Shown: positions 24,086 through 32,535 of the stretch, one piece after another
Layout: each line of letters starts with the position of its first letter
Position numbering within the stretch: position 1 is the first letter of the stretch
Assembly: GCA_002783205.1 (NCBI GenBank)
Contig: PFEY01000008.1
Location: 4,219-48,880, forward strand
Direction of reading: 5' to 3'
From: Rhodobacteraceae bacterium CG17_big_fil_post_rev_8_21_14_2_50_63_15
GTDB lineage: Bacteria > Pseudomonadota > Alphaproteobacteria > Rhodobacterales > Rhodobacteraceae
DNA length: 44,662 nucleotides
Translations under genes and position numbers: made by a program
The notes under the pieces: model-generated
Databases searched by the model: none
Told to the model about the DNA's origin: nothing
Seen by the model: only the letters and a program-made list of their open reading frames with translations

Positions 24086-25219
24086 ATGCCTCGACAGAGC
24101 AACGATGATGGAATTGGGGCACCCTTGAGGGGGACGCGAATGCGATGCAGGCGAAGCCTCAGCCCTGCGGACCCCATGTCCGGCGCGCCCCGACAAGAGC
24201 AAGGGGAGGTCATCCGGGCGACCCCCTCGGAATGGACCCGAATTCTGGCGCACTATCGTCAGCCTATCCCCTCCCGCAGCATTTTCGAACTGACCGTCAC
24301 GCTTGCGCCTTTTGTTGCGACATGGGCGGCGGCGTGGTGGATGCTGTCGATCAGCATCTGGCTGGCCATGGCATTGGCGGTTGTCAATTCCGCTTTTCTG
24401 GTTCGTTTGTTCATGATCCAGCACGATTGCGGTCACGGCTCCTTCTTCCGGGACCGACGCCTGTGCGATTGGACCGGCCGGGTGATCGGTGTCCTGACGC
24501 TGACGCCCTATGATGTCTGGCGCAAGACGCACGCGATCCACCACGCCACGACCGGCAACCTAGACCGGCGGGGTGTCGGTGATCTGCCAACACTGACGGT
24601 CGAAGAATATTATGCGAAGGGATGGACCGGCCGGGCCATCTATCGCCTGATCCGCCATCCGCTGTTCCTGTTCGGGGTGGTGCCGTTCTACACGTTCTTT
24701 CTGCAAAATCGGCTTCCGGTTCACCTGATGCGGTCCGGCTGGCGCTACTGGCTGAGTGCGATGGGGACGAATGTCGCCATCGGCGTCACCCTGGCGGTGC
24801 TTGTCTGGTTGGGCGGTCGTGATGTTCTGGTGTTCGTGTTCCTGCCGACGATGCTCCTCGCCGCGATCTCCGGGATGTGGTTCTTCTACGTGCAGCATCA
24901 GTTCGAAAACACAAGCTGGGAGCGCGAGCAAGACTGGAATGTGCAGGACGCCGCCTTCAATAGCAGTTCGCACTATGCTCTGCCGGGGGTTCTGCGCTGG
25001 ATCACCGGAAATATCGGCGTTCACCATGTCCATCACCTGGCCAGCCGAATCCCCTTCTATCGCCTGCCCGAAGTCATTGAAGATTACGACATACTCGCAC
25101 AATCCAAACGCATCACGCTTTGGCAAAGTTTCCGCTGCGCCCGTCTCCATCTCTGGGATGAAAGGAGCCGCAAACTGCTGTCCTTTGCGGAGGCCCGGGA
25201 GTTTGTGGCCCGAGTCTGA
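24086..25219 (+). CDS. membrane fatty acid desaturase (omega-6/delta-12 type)
   Basis: 377 residues by the longest ATG start; ATG 24140 (with GAGGGGG just upstream) and ATG 24176 are alternatives, since the first ~40 residues are not conserved-looking. The three histidine boxes of the di-iron desaturases are present: HDCGH (113-117), HAIHH (149-153) and HHVHH (313-317), with about four membrane helices around them. It would introduce a double bond into membrane acyl chains using O2, altering fluidity. Most alphaproteobacteria make cis-vaccenate anaerobically, so this is an additional aerobic route, in keeping with a stress/cold-adaptation cluster. The exact regiospecificity cannot be read from sequence. 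Confidence 0.88.
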   Translation: MPRQSNDDGIGAPLRGTRMRCRRSLSPADPMSGAPRQEQGEVIRATPSEWTRILAHYRQPIPSRSIFELTVTLAPFVATWAAAWWMLSISIWLAMALAVVNSAFLVRLFMIQHDCGHGSFFRDRRLCDWTGRVIGVLTLTPYDVWRKTHAIHHATTGNLDRRGVGDLPTLTVEEYYAKGWTGRAIYRLIRHPLFLFGVVPFYTFFLQNRLPVHLMRSGWRYWLSAMGTNVAIGVTLAVLVWLGGRDVLVFVFLPTMLLAAISGMWFFYVQHQFENTSWEREQDWNVQDAAFNSSSHYALPGVLRWITGNIGVHHVHHLASRIPFYRLPEVIEDYDILAQSKRITLWQSFRCARLHLWDERSRKLLSFAEAREFVARV

Positions 25220-25290
25220 CGGGAACTCCTCCAAGCGTGCTGCGTGGGGGGGCGAGGACGTTGCCTGTTTGATGACCTCTGAGCAACTCG

Positions 25291-25358
25291 GTTCTCCGAG
25301 GGCTGATGCAGGTTAGTGTCCGCTCTCCGAACTCGGCTTACACTGAAATTCGGAGAAC
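25291..25358 (+). promoter_or_regulatory. inverted repeat GTTCTCCGA/TCGGAGAAC upstream of entericidin
   Basis: GTTCTCCGA at 25291-25299 and its perfect complement TCGGAGAAC at 25350-25358, with a further partial copy CTCCGAACTCGG between them (25324-25335). The pair flanks the 15-mer at 25302-25316 and ends 40 bases before the entericidin ATG. Possible operator or mRNA leader structure; no known regulator is recognised. Confidence 0.35.
25302..25316 (+). promoter_or_regulatory. copy 2 of recurring 15-mer upstream of small stress genes
   Basis: GCTGATGCAGGTTAG, identical to 20992-21006. It lies between the arms of the inverted repeat upstream of the entericidin gene. Confidence 0.3.
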
Positions 25359-25397
25359 GCGGCATTTGCTGCGGCATACCATATTAGGAGAAATCTC

Positions 25398-25556
25398 ATG
25401 AAGAAGCCGAGGCTTCCTGCAATGCTGCTGATCGCGATCACACTCACTGCACCGTTCACGCTCCAGGGGTGCAACACGGCAGCCGGCATCGGCCGAGACG
25501 TGTCCGCAGGCGCAGATGCCGTCACGGAGTCCGCTGAACAGAACAAGAGCTACTGA
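25398..25556 (+). CDS. entericidin-like small lipoprotein
   Basis: 52 residues. Lipoprotein signal with hydrophobic core (MLLIAITLTAPFTLQGC; lipidated Cys ~26), then the family-typical CNTAAGIGRDVSAGADAV and a short charged tail. Strong SD AGGAG 7 bases before the ATG. In E. coli, EcnB is a stress-induced bacteriolytic lipoprotein and EcnA its antidote; in alphaproteobacteria single genes are common and their role is unclear. Only one entericidin is present here. A likely terminator follows at 25715-25753. Confidence 0.85.
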   Translation: MKKPRLPAMLLIAITLTAPFTLQGCNTAAGIGRDVSAGADAVTESAEQNKSY

Positions 25557-25714
25557 CCACGGAGATTGCCGAAAGTCTCGAAAGGGAACGGATCGGCGAC
25601 CCAAGCGTGTGCATGATACATTCCTGAACGCAGACTTGCCGAACCGGCGGTCGGCGCATTCCGTTGCAACACGCCAATTCATCGCGAGGTCTCAGCGCGG
25701 CTGACTCGCGGTTC

Positions 25715-25753
25715 AGCGCGGACGGAAATCCGTCAATCGGCGCTCGTTTTTTT
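25715..25753 (+). terminator. probable intrinsic terminator after entericidin
   Basis: Compound stem: outer AGCGC (25715-25719) with GCGCT (25740-25744), inner GACGGA (25721-25726) with TCCGTC (25729-25734), then CG and seven Ts (25747-25753). It lies about 160 bases after the entericidin stop, so a longer 3' UTR is implied. Confidence 0.5.
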
Positions 25754-25826
25754 ATGAACTCAAACGGGTGTTGATGGCGCGCTCTTCACAAGCCCCTCAC
25801 AAAACGCCATATTTTACTCGGTTTAT

Positions 25827-25903
25827 TGGTGACCCCGACTGGATTCGAACCAGTAACCTGCCCCTTAGGAGGGGGCTGCTCTATCCTGTTGAGCCACGGG
25901 GCC
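25827..25903 (-). tRNA. tRNA-Arg(CCT)
   Basis: 77 bases including an encoded CCA end (complement of TGG at 25827-25829). On the minus strand the acceptor stem is GGCCCCG with CGGGGTC. The anticodon stem GCCCC/GGGGC carries loop CTCCTAA with anticodon CCT, and the T arm contains GGTTCGAATCC. It reads AGG codons. It is flanked by entericidin on one side and a divergent LacI-type gene on the other; no integrase or attachment-site duplication was seen. Confidence 0.95.
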
Positions 25904-26048
25904 ATTCTTGGCGGTCTTAACCGGGACGGGCGGCTTTGTCACCGCCGGATTTGCTGCAAGCGGCCGATCGAATAGACGGGCGCTGCGCTGGCCGCTTGAT
26001 CCGGGCCGGCTGTTCGCGGTAACACGGTCCAAAGATCTTTTCTGGACA

Positions 26049-27080
26049 ATGCCTGTGACCTCACATGACAGACACCCCCTGACCTTGCGCGATGTATCAG
26101 AAGCGGCAGGCGTGTCGGAGATGACCGTGAGCCGCGTCTTGCGGCAAAAGGGAGACGTGTCCGAAGGCACCCGCCAGCGCGTGCTGGAGGCGGCGAAGCG
26201 CCTCGGCTATGTGCCCAACAAGATCGCCGGGGCACTGGCGAGCCAGCGGGTCAATCTGGTGGCGGTGATCATTCCGTCGATGTCGAACATGGTTTTTCCA
26301 GAGGTGATGACCGGGATCAGCCAAGTGCTCGAGAAAACCAGCCTGCAACCGGTGGTTGGGCTTACCGGCTATCGTCCCGAAAAGGAAGAAAAGGTGCTCT
26401 ACGAGATGCTGTCCTGGCGCCCCTCCGGGGTGATAATTGCCGGGCTAGAGCATTCTGATGCCAGCCGCGCGATGCTGCGCGCGAGCGGTATACCGGTGGT
26501 CGAGATCATGGATGTGGACGGCACGCCGATCGATTCGATGGTGGGCATATCGCACCGTCGCGCTGGTCAGCAGATGGCGCAGGCGATCAGCAAGGCAGGC
26601 TATAGTCGGATAGGGTTCATGGGTACCAAGATGCCGCTCGATCACCGGGCGCGCAAACGGTTCGAAGGCTTTACCGAGGCTCTGGCCAAGGCCGGAATCG
26701 AAATGGCAGATCATGAGTTCTACTCTGGCGGTTCCGCGCTGCTGAAGGGACGCGAGATGACGGCAGAGATGTTGAGCCGCACGCCGGATCTGGATTTTCT
26801 ATATTACTCCAATGACATGATTGGTGCAGGTGGCCTTCTTTATCTGCTGGAACAGGGGGCGGATATTCCCGGGCGCATTGGCCTTGCGGGTTTTAACGGG
26901 GTTGATCTGCTCAAGGGCCTGCCGCGTGAACTGGCGACGATGGATGCCTGTCGGCTGGAGATCGGTCGCAAGGCGGCCGGGATCATCGCCGCACGCGCCG
27001 AAAATCCCGATGATACTGATCCGGTTCGCATCACGCTGGAACCGACGCTGAGCCTAGGCGACACGCTGCGCAGGCTCTGA
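26049..27080 (+). CDS. LacI/GntR-type transcriptional regulator
   Basis: 343 residues from ATG 26049; the frame is open further upstream to 25908, but that part is unlike the family and abuts the tRNA. An N-terminal LacI HTH (LTLRDVSEAAGVSEMTVSRV at ~12-31, with the hinge helix NKIAGALAS) is followed by a periplasmic-binding-protein-like sugar/effector domain (VNLVAVIIPSMSNMVFPEV, GFNGVDLLKGLP). Similar to gluconate-type (GntR) LacI repressors of alphaproteobacteria. It precedes a beta-hydroxyacid dehydrogenase gene by 110 bases on the same strand, a plausible target. Confidence 0.9.
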   Translation: MPVTSHDRHPLTLRDVSEAAGVSEMTVSRVLRQKGDVSEGTRQRVLEAAKRLGYVPNKIAGALASQRVNLVAVIIPSMSNMVFPEVMTGISQVLEKTSLQPVVGLTGYRPEKEEKVLYEMLSWRPSGVIIAGLEHSDASRAMLRASGIPVVEIMDVDGTPIDSMVGISHRRAGQQMAQAISKAGYSRIGFMGTKMPLDHRARKRFEGFTEALAKAGIEMADHEFYSGGSALLKGREMTAEMLSRTPDLDFLYYSNDMIGAGGLLYLLEQGADIPGRIGLAGFNGVDLLKGLPRELATMDACRLEIGRKAAGIIAARAENPDDTDPVRITLEPTLSLGDTLRRL

Positions 27081-27190
27081 TCATGCCGGAAGATTACGGT
27101 TCGTGAAATTTTGGCTTTGCATTTCACGCACGAATCGCCACAGGTTGTCTTGCAACGCGCCGGGTTCCGCGCAAACGGGGAAATCTGAAG

Positions 27191-28153
27191 ATGAAGATCG
27201 GGTTCGTAGGTCTGGGTAATGTCGGTGGCAAGCTGTCAGGCAGCCTTTTACGCAACGGGCATGAACTTAGCGTGCATGATCTCAATGCCGAACTGGTGCA
27301 GAAGTTCGTCGCACGCGGTGCAACGGCCGGCGAGAGCCCGGCGCAGATGATGCGCGACTGCGAGGCGGTGATCACTTGCCTTCCGTCGCCCGCCGCATCA
27401 GATGCGGTGCTCCAACAGATGCTGCCCGAGATCGGACCGGGCAAGATCTGGATGGAAATGTCGACGACTGACGAGGCCGAGGTCAAGCGGCTTGGGGCCG
27501 ATGTGATCGCACGCGGTGGCGCGGCCGTGGATTGTCCGGTGTCGGGTGGCTGTCACCGCGCCGATACTGGCAATATCTCGATCTTTGCCGGATGCGACCG
27601 GATGACATTCGAGCGGATTCTGCCGCTTCTGAAGACCATGGGGCGGCGCATTCTGCACACCGGCGATCTGGGTAGCGCCTCCGTCCTCAAGGTAATGACC
27701 AATTACCTCGCCACCGCAAATCTTCTCACGCTCTGCGAGGCGATGGTCACGATGAAGGCGGCAGGGCTTGATCTGGGGACCACATTCGAGGCGATCCGGA
27801 TCAGTTCGGGAACCTCCTTTGTGCACGAGACCGAAAGCCAGGTCATCCTCAACGGCTCGCGCGACATCAGCTTTACAATGGATCTCGTGAAAAAGGACAT
27901 CGGCCTCTTTCAGGCCATCGCGGACCGGACTGGGGTGCCACTCGAGATCTCGCCGCTGATGGTAGACATCTTCGACGACGGCATCCGCCGTTATGGTGCG
28001 CGTGCGCAGTCGGATGACATCATCCGGCGTCTTGAAGAGGCGACTGGCCTTGATATCCGAGCACGGGGGTTTCCCGCCGAAATGGTGGATGATGAGCCCG
28101 AGGAGCCCGGCTACGAGGTCGTCCCGCCTTCGCGGAACGCCGCGGCGGGCTGA
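27191..28153 (+). CDS. NAD(P)-dependent beta-hydroxyacid dehydrogenase (3-hydroxyisobutyrate dehydrogenase-like)
   Basis: 320 residues. The N-terminal Rossmann fold has GLGNVG (7-12), then the substrate motif DCPVSGG (114-120) and the catalytic Lys167 with Asn171 in LKVMTNYLAT, the hallmark of the 3-hydroxyisobutyrate/6-phosphogluconate dehydrogenase superfamily. It oxidises a beta-hydroxy acid to the semialdehyde or ketone, or the reverse; the exact substrate (3-hydroxyisobutyrate, tartronate semialdehyde, a sulfolactaldehyde-like compound) cannot be decided. SD GGGGAAA about 10 bases before the ATG. The C-terminal ~35 residues (Glu/Pro-rich) extend beyond the usual length of ~295. The LacI gene upstream may regulate it. 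Confidence 0.88.
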   Translation: MKIGFVGLGNVGGKLSGSLLRNGHELSVHDLNAELVQKFVARGATAGESPAQMMRDCEAVITCLPSPAASDAVLQQMLPEIGPGKIWMEMSTTDEAEVKRLGADVIARGGAAVDCPVSGGCHRADTGNISIFAGCDRMTFERILPLLKTMGRRILHTGDLGSASVLKVMTNYLATANLLTLCEAMVTMKAAGLDLGTTFEAIRISSGTSFVHETESQVILNGSRDISFTMDLVKKDIGLFQAIADRTGVPLEISPLMVDIFDDGIRRYGARAQSDDIIRRLEEATGLDIRARGFPAEMVDDEPEEPGYEVVPPSRNAAAG

Positions 28154-28221
28154 TCTGGTACAGGACCGACGTTAACCATATTTTCAGTTCTGAATTGCCA
28201 ATCTGGTTTGCCCGTGGCCCG

Positions 28222-29232
28222 ATGATCCGGGGTGCGCGGGTTGGTGGAATGCTGTTGCTTGCCGGTCTCTTGAGCGTGTTGGCTGCGGGTGCGGCTGCGT
28301 TTGTCGGGTTGGAGCCCGAACCGACGGAAGATGAGGGCGGTGTGGATCGCGCGAGCGATGGAGACGCCAGCGCGCCGGATCTCCTGACGACGGCGCTGGA
28401 GGCAACTGAGAACCAGCAGAATCTTGAACCAGACAGCCCGATCGAGGGCCGGATCACATCCGGCACGGACAATCCAGAGGAGATTGAGGGCACGCCGGGA
28501 AACGATCAGATCAATGGCTATGCTGGCGCTGACGTGATCCGTGGCAATGCGGGTGATGATCAGATCTTTGGCGGTTTGGGACGGGATGATCTGTCGGGAG
28601 ATGCGGGCGATGACACGCTGCACGGCGGCGATGGTGCGGATCGCCTCTTTGGTCACAATGGTCAGGACACGCTCCATGGTGGCGCGGGGGGTGATAGCCT
28701 CGTCGGCAGCGCCGGGGACGATCTTCTCTTCGGCGATGACGGTAATGATGCGTTGCACGGCGACATTGGCAATGACACGCTGGAGGGCGGGATCGGCCAG
28801 GATACGCTCTTTGGCGGCTGGAGAGACGATGTGATCACCGGCATAGTCGACGATCCCAACACTCAGGATCTCGACGGGAAGGATTATCTCAATGGCGGTG
28901 GTGGCAATGATCTGATCATCGCCGGACGCGGCGATGTCGTCAGCACCGGTTCAGGCCGCGACTCGATCATCTTTGGTGACTGGCAGGCAGACGGGGACGA
29001 GGTTCAAGTTTTTGATTTTTCGAATTCGGAAGATAGGTTGGCAGTGCTTTATGACGATTCCGACGGCCAGCATCCGGTGGTGAGCTTCGAGCCGGACGAG
29101 GAGGAAGATTCCTATCGGCATCTGCTGGTGGACGGTGTGCGCATCGCCGTGCTTGCCAATGCCGGGGAACTGTCCCCCGACGATGTGACGCTTGTGCCGC
29201 AGAGCAGTATCGGAGCCCGTCCCGGCCTCTGA
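28222..29232 (+). CDS. RTX calcium-binding protein with N-terminal membrane helix or signal
   Basis: 336 residues from ATG 28222 (TTG 28195 would add nine residues; SD is poor for both). Residues 8-30 are strongly hydrophobic (VGGMLLLAGLLSVLAAGAAAF), followed by an acidic linker, then about eleven RTX nonapeptides (~90-225: GNAGDDQIFGG, GGDGADRLFGH, GGIGQDTLFGG) and an acidic C-terminal domain (LLVDGVRIAVLANAGEL). RTX repeats fold on Ca2+ outside the cell. The design (membrane helix, acidic linker, RTX block) resembles the protein encoded at 10800-12653. It is an orphan with no transporter beside it, placed before rpsO where truB is more usual. Confidence 0.85.
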   Translation: MIRGARVGGMLLLAGLLSVLAAGAAAFVGLEPEPTEDEGGVDRASDGDASAPDLLTTALEATENQQNLEPDSPIEGRITSGTDNPEEIEGTPGNDQINGYAGADVIRGNAGDDQIFGGLGRDDLSGDAGDDTLHGGDGADRLFGHNGQDTLHGGAGGDSLVGSAGDDLLFGDDGNDALHGDIGNDTLEGGIGQDTLFGGWRDDVITGIVDDPNTQDLDGKDYLNGGGGNDLIIAGRGDVVSTGSGRDSIIFGDWQADGDEVQVFDFSNSEDRLAVLYDDSDGQHPVVSFEPDEEEDSYRHLLVDGVRIAVLANAGELSPDDVTLVPQSSIGARPGL

Positions 29233-29251
29233 ACGGGCGGCGCGATTGGCT

Positions 29252-29280
29252 CTTTCAATTATGGCCGATTTCCCCTATAC
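29252..29280 (+). promoter_or_regulatory. possible rpsO promoter
   Basis: CTTTCA (29252-29257) and CTATAC (29275-29280) separated by 17 bases, 100 bases before the rpsO start. Match to the alphaproteobacterial consensus is moderate; assigned by position and spacing only. Confidence 0.25.
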
Positions 29281-29379
29281 GCGCGTATCGACCGGGGCTT
29301 TGTTCCGGAGATAACTCTTGGACCGTGCTGGACGACATCCCGGCATGTGCCCGCAACTCTGACCGATAAGGAGACCCCG

Positions 29380-29649
29380 ATGTCGATTACCGTCGAAGAA
29401 AAGAGCCGCGTGATCAAGGAATACGCAACCAAGGAGGGTGACACTGGCTCGCCCGAAGTTCAGGTTGCCATTCTCACCTCGCGGATCGCCACACTGACCG
29501 AGCATTTCAAGATTCACAAGAAAGACAACCACGGTCGTCGTGGTCTGCTGAAAATGGTCGCGTTGCGCCGCAAGCTTCTGGATTACGTCAAGCGCAAGGA
29601 CGAGGTGCGGTATCAGGCGCTCATTCAGCGTCTCGGGATCCGTCGCTAG
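29380..29649 (+). CDS. rpsO: 30S ribosomal protein S15
   Basis: 89 residues, exactly the usual length. All landmark segments are present: [64 protein letters not shown]. Start ATG 29380 with AAGGAG 6 bases upstream. Binds 16S rRNA in the central domain and nucleates assembly. Followed by a strong terminator and pnp, the classical rpsO-pnp order; read-through of the terminator probably gives cotranscription. Confidence 0.98.
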   Translation: MSITVEEKSRVIKEYATKEGDTGSPEVQVAILTSRIATLTEHFKIHKKDNHGRRGLLKMVALRRKLLDYVKRKDEVRYQALIQRLGIRR

Positions 29650-29657
29650 AAGAAACT

Positions 29658-29685
29658 GCCGCGCCCTTGATCGGGCGCGGCTTTT
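29658..29685 (+). terminator. intrinsic terminator after rpsO
   Basis: Perfect 9-bp stem GCCGCGCCC (29658-29666) with GGGCGCGGC (29673-29681), 6-base loop, then TTTT. Starts 8 bases after the rpsO stop. Confidence 0.92.
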
Positions 29686-29819
29686 GCATGATCCGATTGC
29701 TTTCCGGTCTGGCCTTGCCGGAAGGTTGGATGAAACCAAAAAAGGCCGCGGGGCAATGGGGCCCCGGATGCAAATAGGCCCGAAGGGATACGCCCGGATC
29801 GGCCCACTTAGGAAACGTG

Positions 29820-31961
29820 ATGTTCAAAGAGACGAAAAAATCGATGCAATGGGGGAATGAAACCCTCACTCTGGAAACCGGCAAGATTGCCCGTCAGGCG
29901 GATGGGTCCGTGATTGCCACGCTCGGTGAAACCAGCGTAATGGCAAACGTGACCTTCGCAAAGGACACAAAACCGGGGATGGATTTCTTTCCCCTGACGG
30001 TCCACTATCAAGAAAGATACTACGCTGCGGGCAAGGTGCCAGGTGGCTTTTTCAAACGCGAGGCGCGGCCGTCCGAGAAGGAAACCCTGACCGCACGGCT
30101 GATCGACCGCCCGATCCGTCCGCTGTTCGTGCCCGGCTTCAAGAACGAGACGCTGGTCATGTGCACCGTGCTGAGCCATGATCTGGTCAACGATCCCGAT
30201 ATCGTGGCGATGATCGCGACCTCGGCCGCGCTGACCATTTCGGGGGCGCCCTTCATGGGGCCGATCGCCGGTTGCCGCGTGGGTTTCGTGAATGGCGAAT
30301 ACATTCTCAACCCCGAAATCGACGATATGCAGGACCTGCGCAACAATCCCGAACAGCGCCTCGATCTGGTTGTCGCGGGCACCAAGGATGCGGTGATGAT
30401 GGTCGAATCCGAGGCTTACGAGCTCTCGGAAGTGGAGATGCTGGGGGCTGTGACCTTTGCGCATGAGCAAATCAAGCCGGTCTGTGATCTGATCATCGAA
30501 CTGGCCGAGGCCTGTGCCAAGGAACCGTTCAATTTTACGCCGCCGGATTATTCGGCTCTTTATGTGTCTGTAAAGGCCGCTGGCGAAGAGCCGATGCGCG
30601 CCGCGTTCGCAATCCGAGACAAGCAGGAGCGCACGCAAGCGATTTCTGTGGCCCGCGAAGCCATAAAGGCAAAGCTGAGCGAAGAGCAGCTTGCCGATGA
30701 AAACCTGGGTTCCGCCTTCAAGAAACTGGAATCGAGCGTGCTGCGTGGCGATGTGGTGAGAAACGGAAACCGGATCGATGGCCGTCGTCTGGACGAGATC
30801 CGTCCCATCGTCTGCGAAAACGGTCTCTTGCCGCGCACCCATGGGTCGGCGCTGTTCACCCGTGGAGAGACGCAGGCGCTGGTCGTCACCACACTGGGAA
30901 CCGGCGATGACGAGCAATTCGTTGATGCTCTGCACGGGAATTTCAAATCGAACTTCCTGCTGCATTACAACTTCCCGCCCTACTCTGTGGGCGAGGCGGG
31001 GCGCGTTGGCCCTCCGGGGCGGCGTGAGATCGGCCATGGCAAGCTTGCCTGGCGTGCGCTTCAGGCGGTTCTGCCGCCAGCGACCGACTTCCCCTACACG
31101 ATCCGTCTGGTGTCCGAGATCACCGAATCGAACGGATCTTCTTCGATGGCAACCGTTTGTGGCGGTTCGCTCAGCATGATGGACGCCGGTGTGCCGCTCA
31201 AAACCTCCGTAGCCGGTGTGGCGATGGGGCTTGTGCTGGAAGAAGACGGTTCTTTTGCGATCCTGTCGGATATTCTGGGGGATGAAGATCACCTGGGCGA
31301 CATGGATTTCAAGGTGGCGGGGACGGCTGAGGGCATCACCTCGCTTCAGATGGATATCAAGGTTGCGGGCATCACACCGGAGATCATGAAAAAGGCCCTT
31401 GAACAAGCCAAGGCGGGCCGGATGCACATCCTGGGCGAGATGAACAAGGCGCTGTCGGGTGCGGCAGAGTTCAGTGTTCACGCACCGCGCATCGAGACCA
31501 TGCAGATTCCGACCGACAAGATCCGCGAAGTGATCGGATCGGGCGGCAAGGTGATCCGCGAGATTGTCGAGGTTTCGGGTGCCAAGGTCGATATCAATGA
31601 CGAGGGCATCATCAAGATCGCCTCGCCCAACGGCGAGTCGATCAAGAAAGCCTATGACATGATCTGGTCGATCGTGGCAGAGCCGGAAGTCGGCAAGATC
31701 TACGATGGCAAGGTTGTCAAGCTTGTCGATTTTGGCGCTTTCGTGAACTTTTTCGGCAAGCGTGACGGTTTGGTGCATGTCAGCCAGATCGAAAGCCGCC
31801 GCCTGAACCATCCCAGCGATGTGCTGAAAGAGGGGCAGGACGTGAAGGTCAAGCTGTTGGGCTTTGACGATCGCGGCAAGGTGCGCCTGTCGATGAAGAT
31901 GGTCGATCAGCAAACCGGCGCAGAAATCGCACCTGAGTCCAAGGAAAAGGTCGACGATTGA
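29820..31961 (+). CDS. pnp: polynucleotide phosphorylase
   Basis: 713 residues, the normal length. Order: first RNase PH domain (~10-145), helical linker (~235-310), second catalytic RNase PH domain (~315-540, including FTRGETQAL and the [10 protein letters not shown] segment), KH domain (~555-620, I-GSGG-K at 572-577) and S1 domain (~625-695, [18 protein letters not shown]). It is a 3'-5' phosphorolytic exoribonuclease and part of the degradosome. Start ATG 29820 with AGGA 7 bases upstream; GTG directly before it is in frame but unlikely. A 170-base leader after the rpsO terminator could host autoregulation as in E. coli. A strong terminator follows. Confidence 0.98.
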   Translation: MFKETKKSMQWGNETLTLETGKIARQADGSVIATLGETSVMANVTFAKDTKPGMDFFPLTVHYQERYYAAGKVPGGFFKREARPSEKETLTARLIDRPIRPLFVPGFKNETLVMCTVLSHDLVNDPDIVAMIATSAALTISGAPFMGPIAGCRVGFVNGEYILNPEIDDMQDLRNNPEQRLDLVVAGTKDAVMMVESEAYELSEVEMLGAVTFAHEQIKPVCDLIIELAEACAKEPFNFTPPDYSALYVSVKAAGEEPMRAAFAIRDKQERTQAISVAREAIKAKLSEEQLADENLGSAFKKLESSVLRGDVVRNGNRIDGRRLDEIRPIVCENGLLPRTHGSALFTRGETQALVVTTLGTGDDEQFVDALHGNFKSNFLLHYNFPPYSVGEAGRVGPPGRREIGHGKLAWRALQAVLPPATDFPYTIRLVSEITESNGSSSMATVCGGSLSMMDAGVPLKTSVAGVAMGLVLEEDGSFAILSDILGDEDHLGDMDFKVAGTAEGITSLQMDIKVAGITPEIMKKALEQAKAGRMHILGEMNKALSGAAEFSVHAPRIETMQIPTDKIREVIGSGGKVIREIVEVSGAKVDINDEGIIKIASPNGESIKKAYDMIWSIVAEPEVGKIYDGKVVKLVDFGAFVNFFGKRDGLVHVSQIESRRLNHPSDVLKEGQDVKVKLLGFDDRGKVRLSMKMVDQQTGAEIAPESKEKVDD

Positions 31962-31978
31962 GGGCAGAATTGCCCCGC

Positions 31979-32015
31979 AAATTGGCCCCGGCGTCAGGCC
32001 GGGGCCAATTTTTTT
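31979..32015 (+). terminator. intrinsic terminator after pnp
   Basis: 14-bp perfect stem AAATTGGCCCCGGC (31979-31992) with GCCGGGGCCAATTT (31998-32011), 5-base loop, and T run continuing to 32015. The strongest terminator in the window. Confidence 0.95.
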
Positions 32016-32060
32016 CCAATCTGGCAAGAACCGGGATGGCTGATCCTTTGGATCTCCGCC

Positions 32061-32519
32061 TCAAACCGGCAGGGCCGTCGTCTTGAACACGGTGCGCAGC
32101 GCAAAGCTTGACTGCATTTTGGCCACGCCCGGCAGACGGGTGAGATGCTGCCGGTGAATGCGGGCGAAATCTTCGGTATCTTCGGCGACGATCTTGAGGA
32201 TGTAATCGGCAGTCCCCGCCGTCAGGTGACATTCGAGAACATCCGGGATCCGCGCTACCGCCTTTTCAAAGGCCTCCAACACTCCGTCCGCCTGCGTGGT
32301 CAGCGTGATCTCGACGAAAATGGTCGATGGCACCCCCATTTTGCGGGCATCTAGGAGCGCGACATAGCCCTTGATATAGCCCTCTGATTCCAGTCGCTGC
32401 ACCCGCCGATGGCAAGCGCTGGCCGACAGGTTGACCTCTTCGGCAAGGTCGGCATTGGAAATGCGCCCGCGCCGTTGAAGCACCTGCAACAAGCGACGAT
32501 CAGTCGGATCAAGAGACAT
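32061..32519 (-). CDS. Lrp/AsnC family regulator, probable regulator of ald
   Basis: 152 residues from ATG 32519 (the frame extends 13 codons further without family support). N-terminal HTH (~3-55: LDPTDRRLLQVLQRRGRISN, LSASACHRRVQRLESEGYI) and C-terminal RAM/ligand-binding domain (VLECHLTAGTADYILKIVAED). Divergently transcribed from alanine dehydrogenase across 138 bases, the standard arrangement of AldR-type Lrp regulators that activate ald in response to alanine. Direct effector binding is inferred. Confidence 0.92.
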   Translation of the reverse strand: MSLDPTDRRLLQVLQRRGRISNADLAEEVNLSASACHRRVQRLESEGYIKGYVALLDARKMGVPSTIFVEITLTTQADGVLEAFEKAVARIPDVLECHLTAGTADYILKIVAEDTEDFARIHRQHLTRLPGVAKMQSSFALRTVFKTTALPV

Positions 32520-32535
32520 AAGCGCAAGACCTTTC

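Noticed and set aside
25908..26048. N-terminal extension of the LacI-type gene
   Set aside because: The frame is open to just beside the tRNA gene, but the extra residues are Arg/Gly-rich and unlike LacI proteins, which begin a few residues before the HTH; ATG 26049 is preferred.
25780..26050. Genomic-island boundary at tRNA-Arg(CCT)
   Set aside because: tRNA genes often serve as integration sites, but no integrase and no partial duplication of the tRNA 3' end were found in the window.
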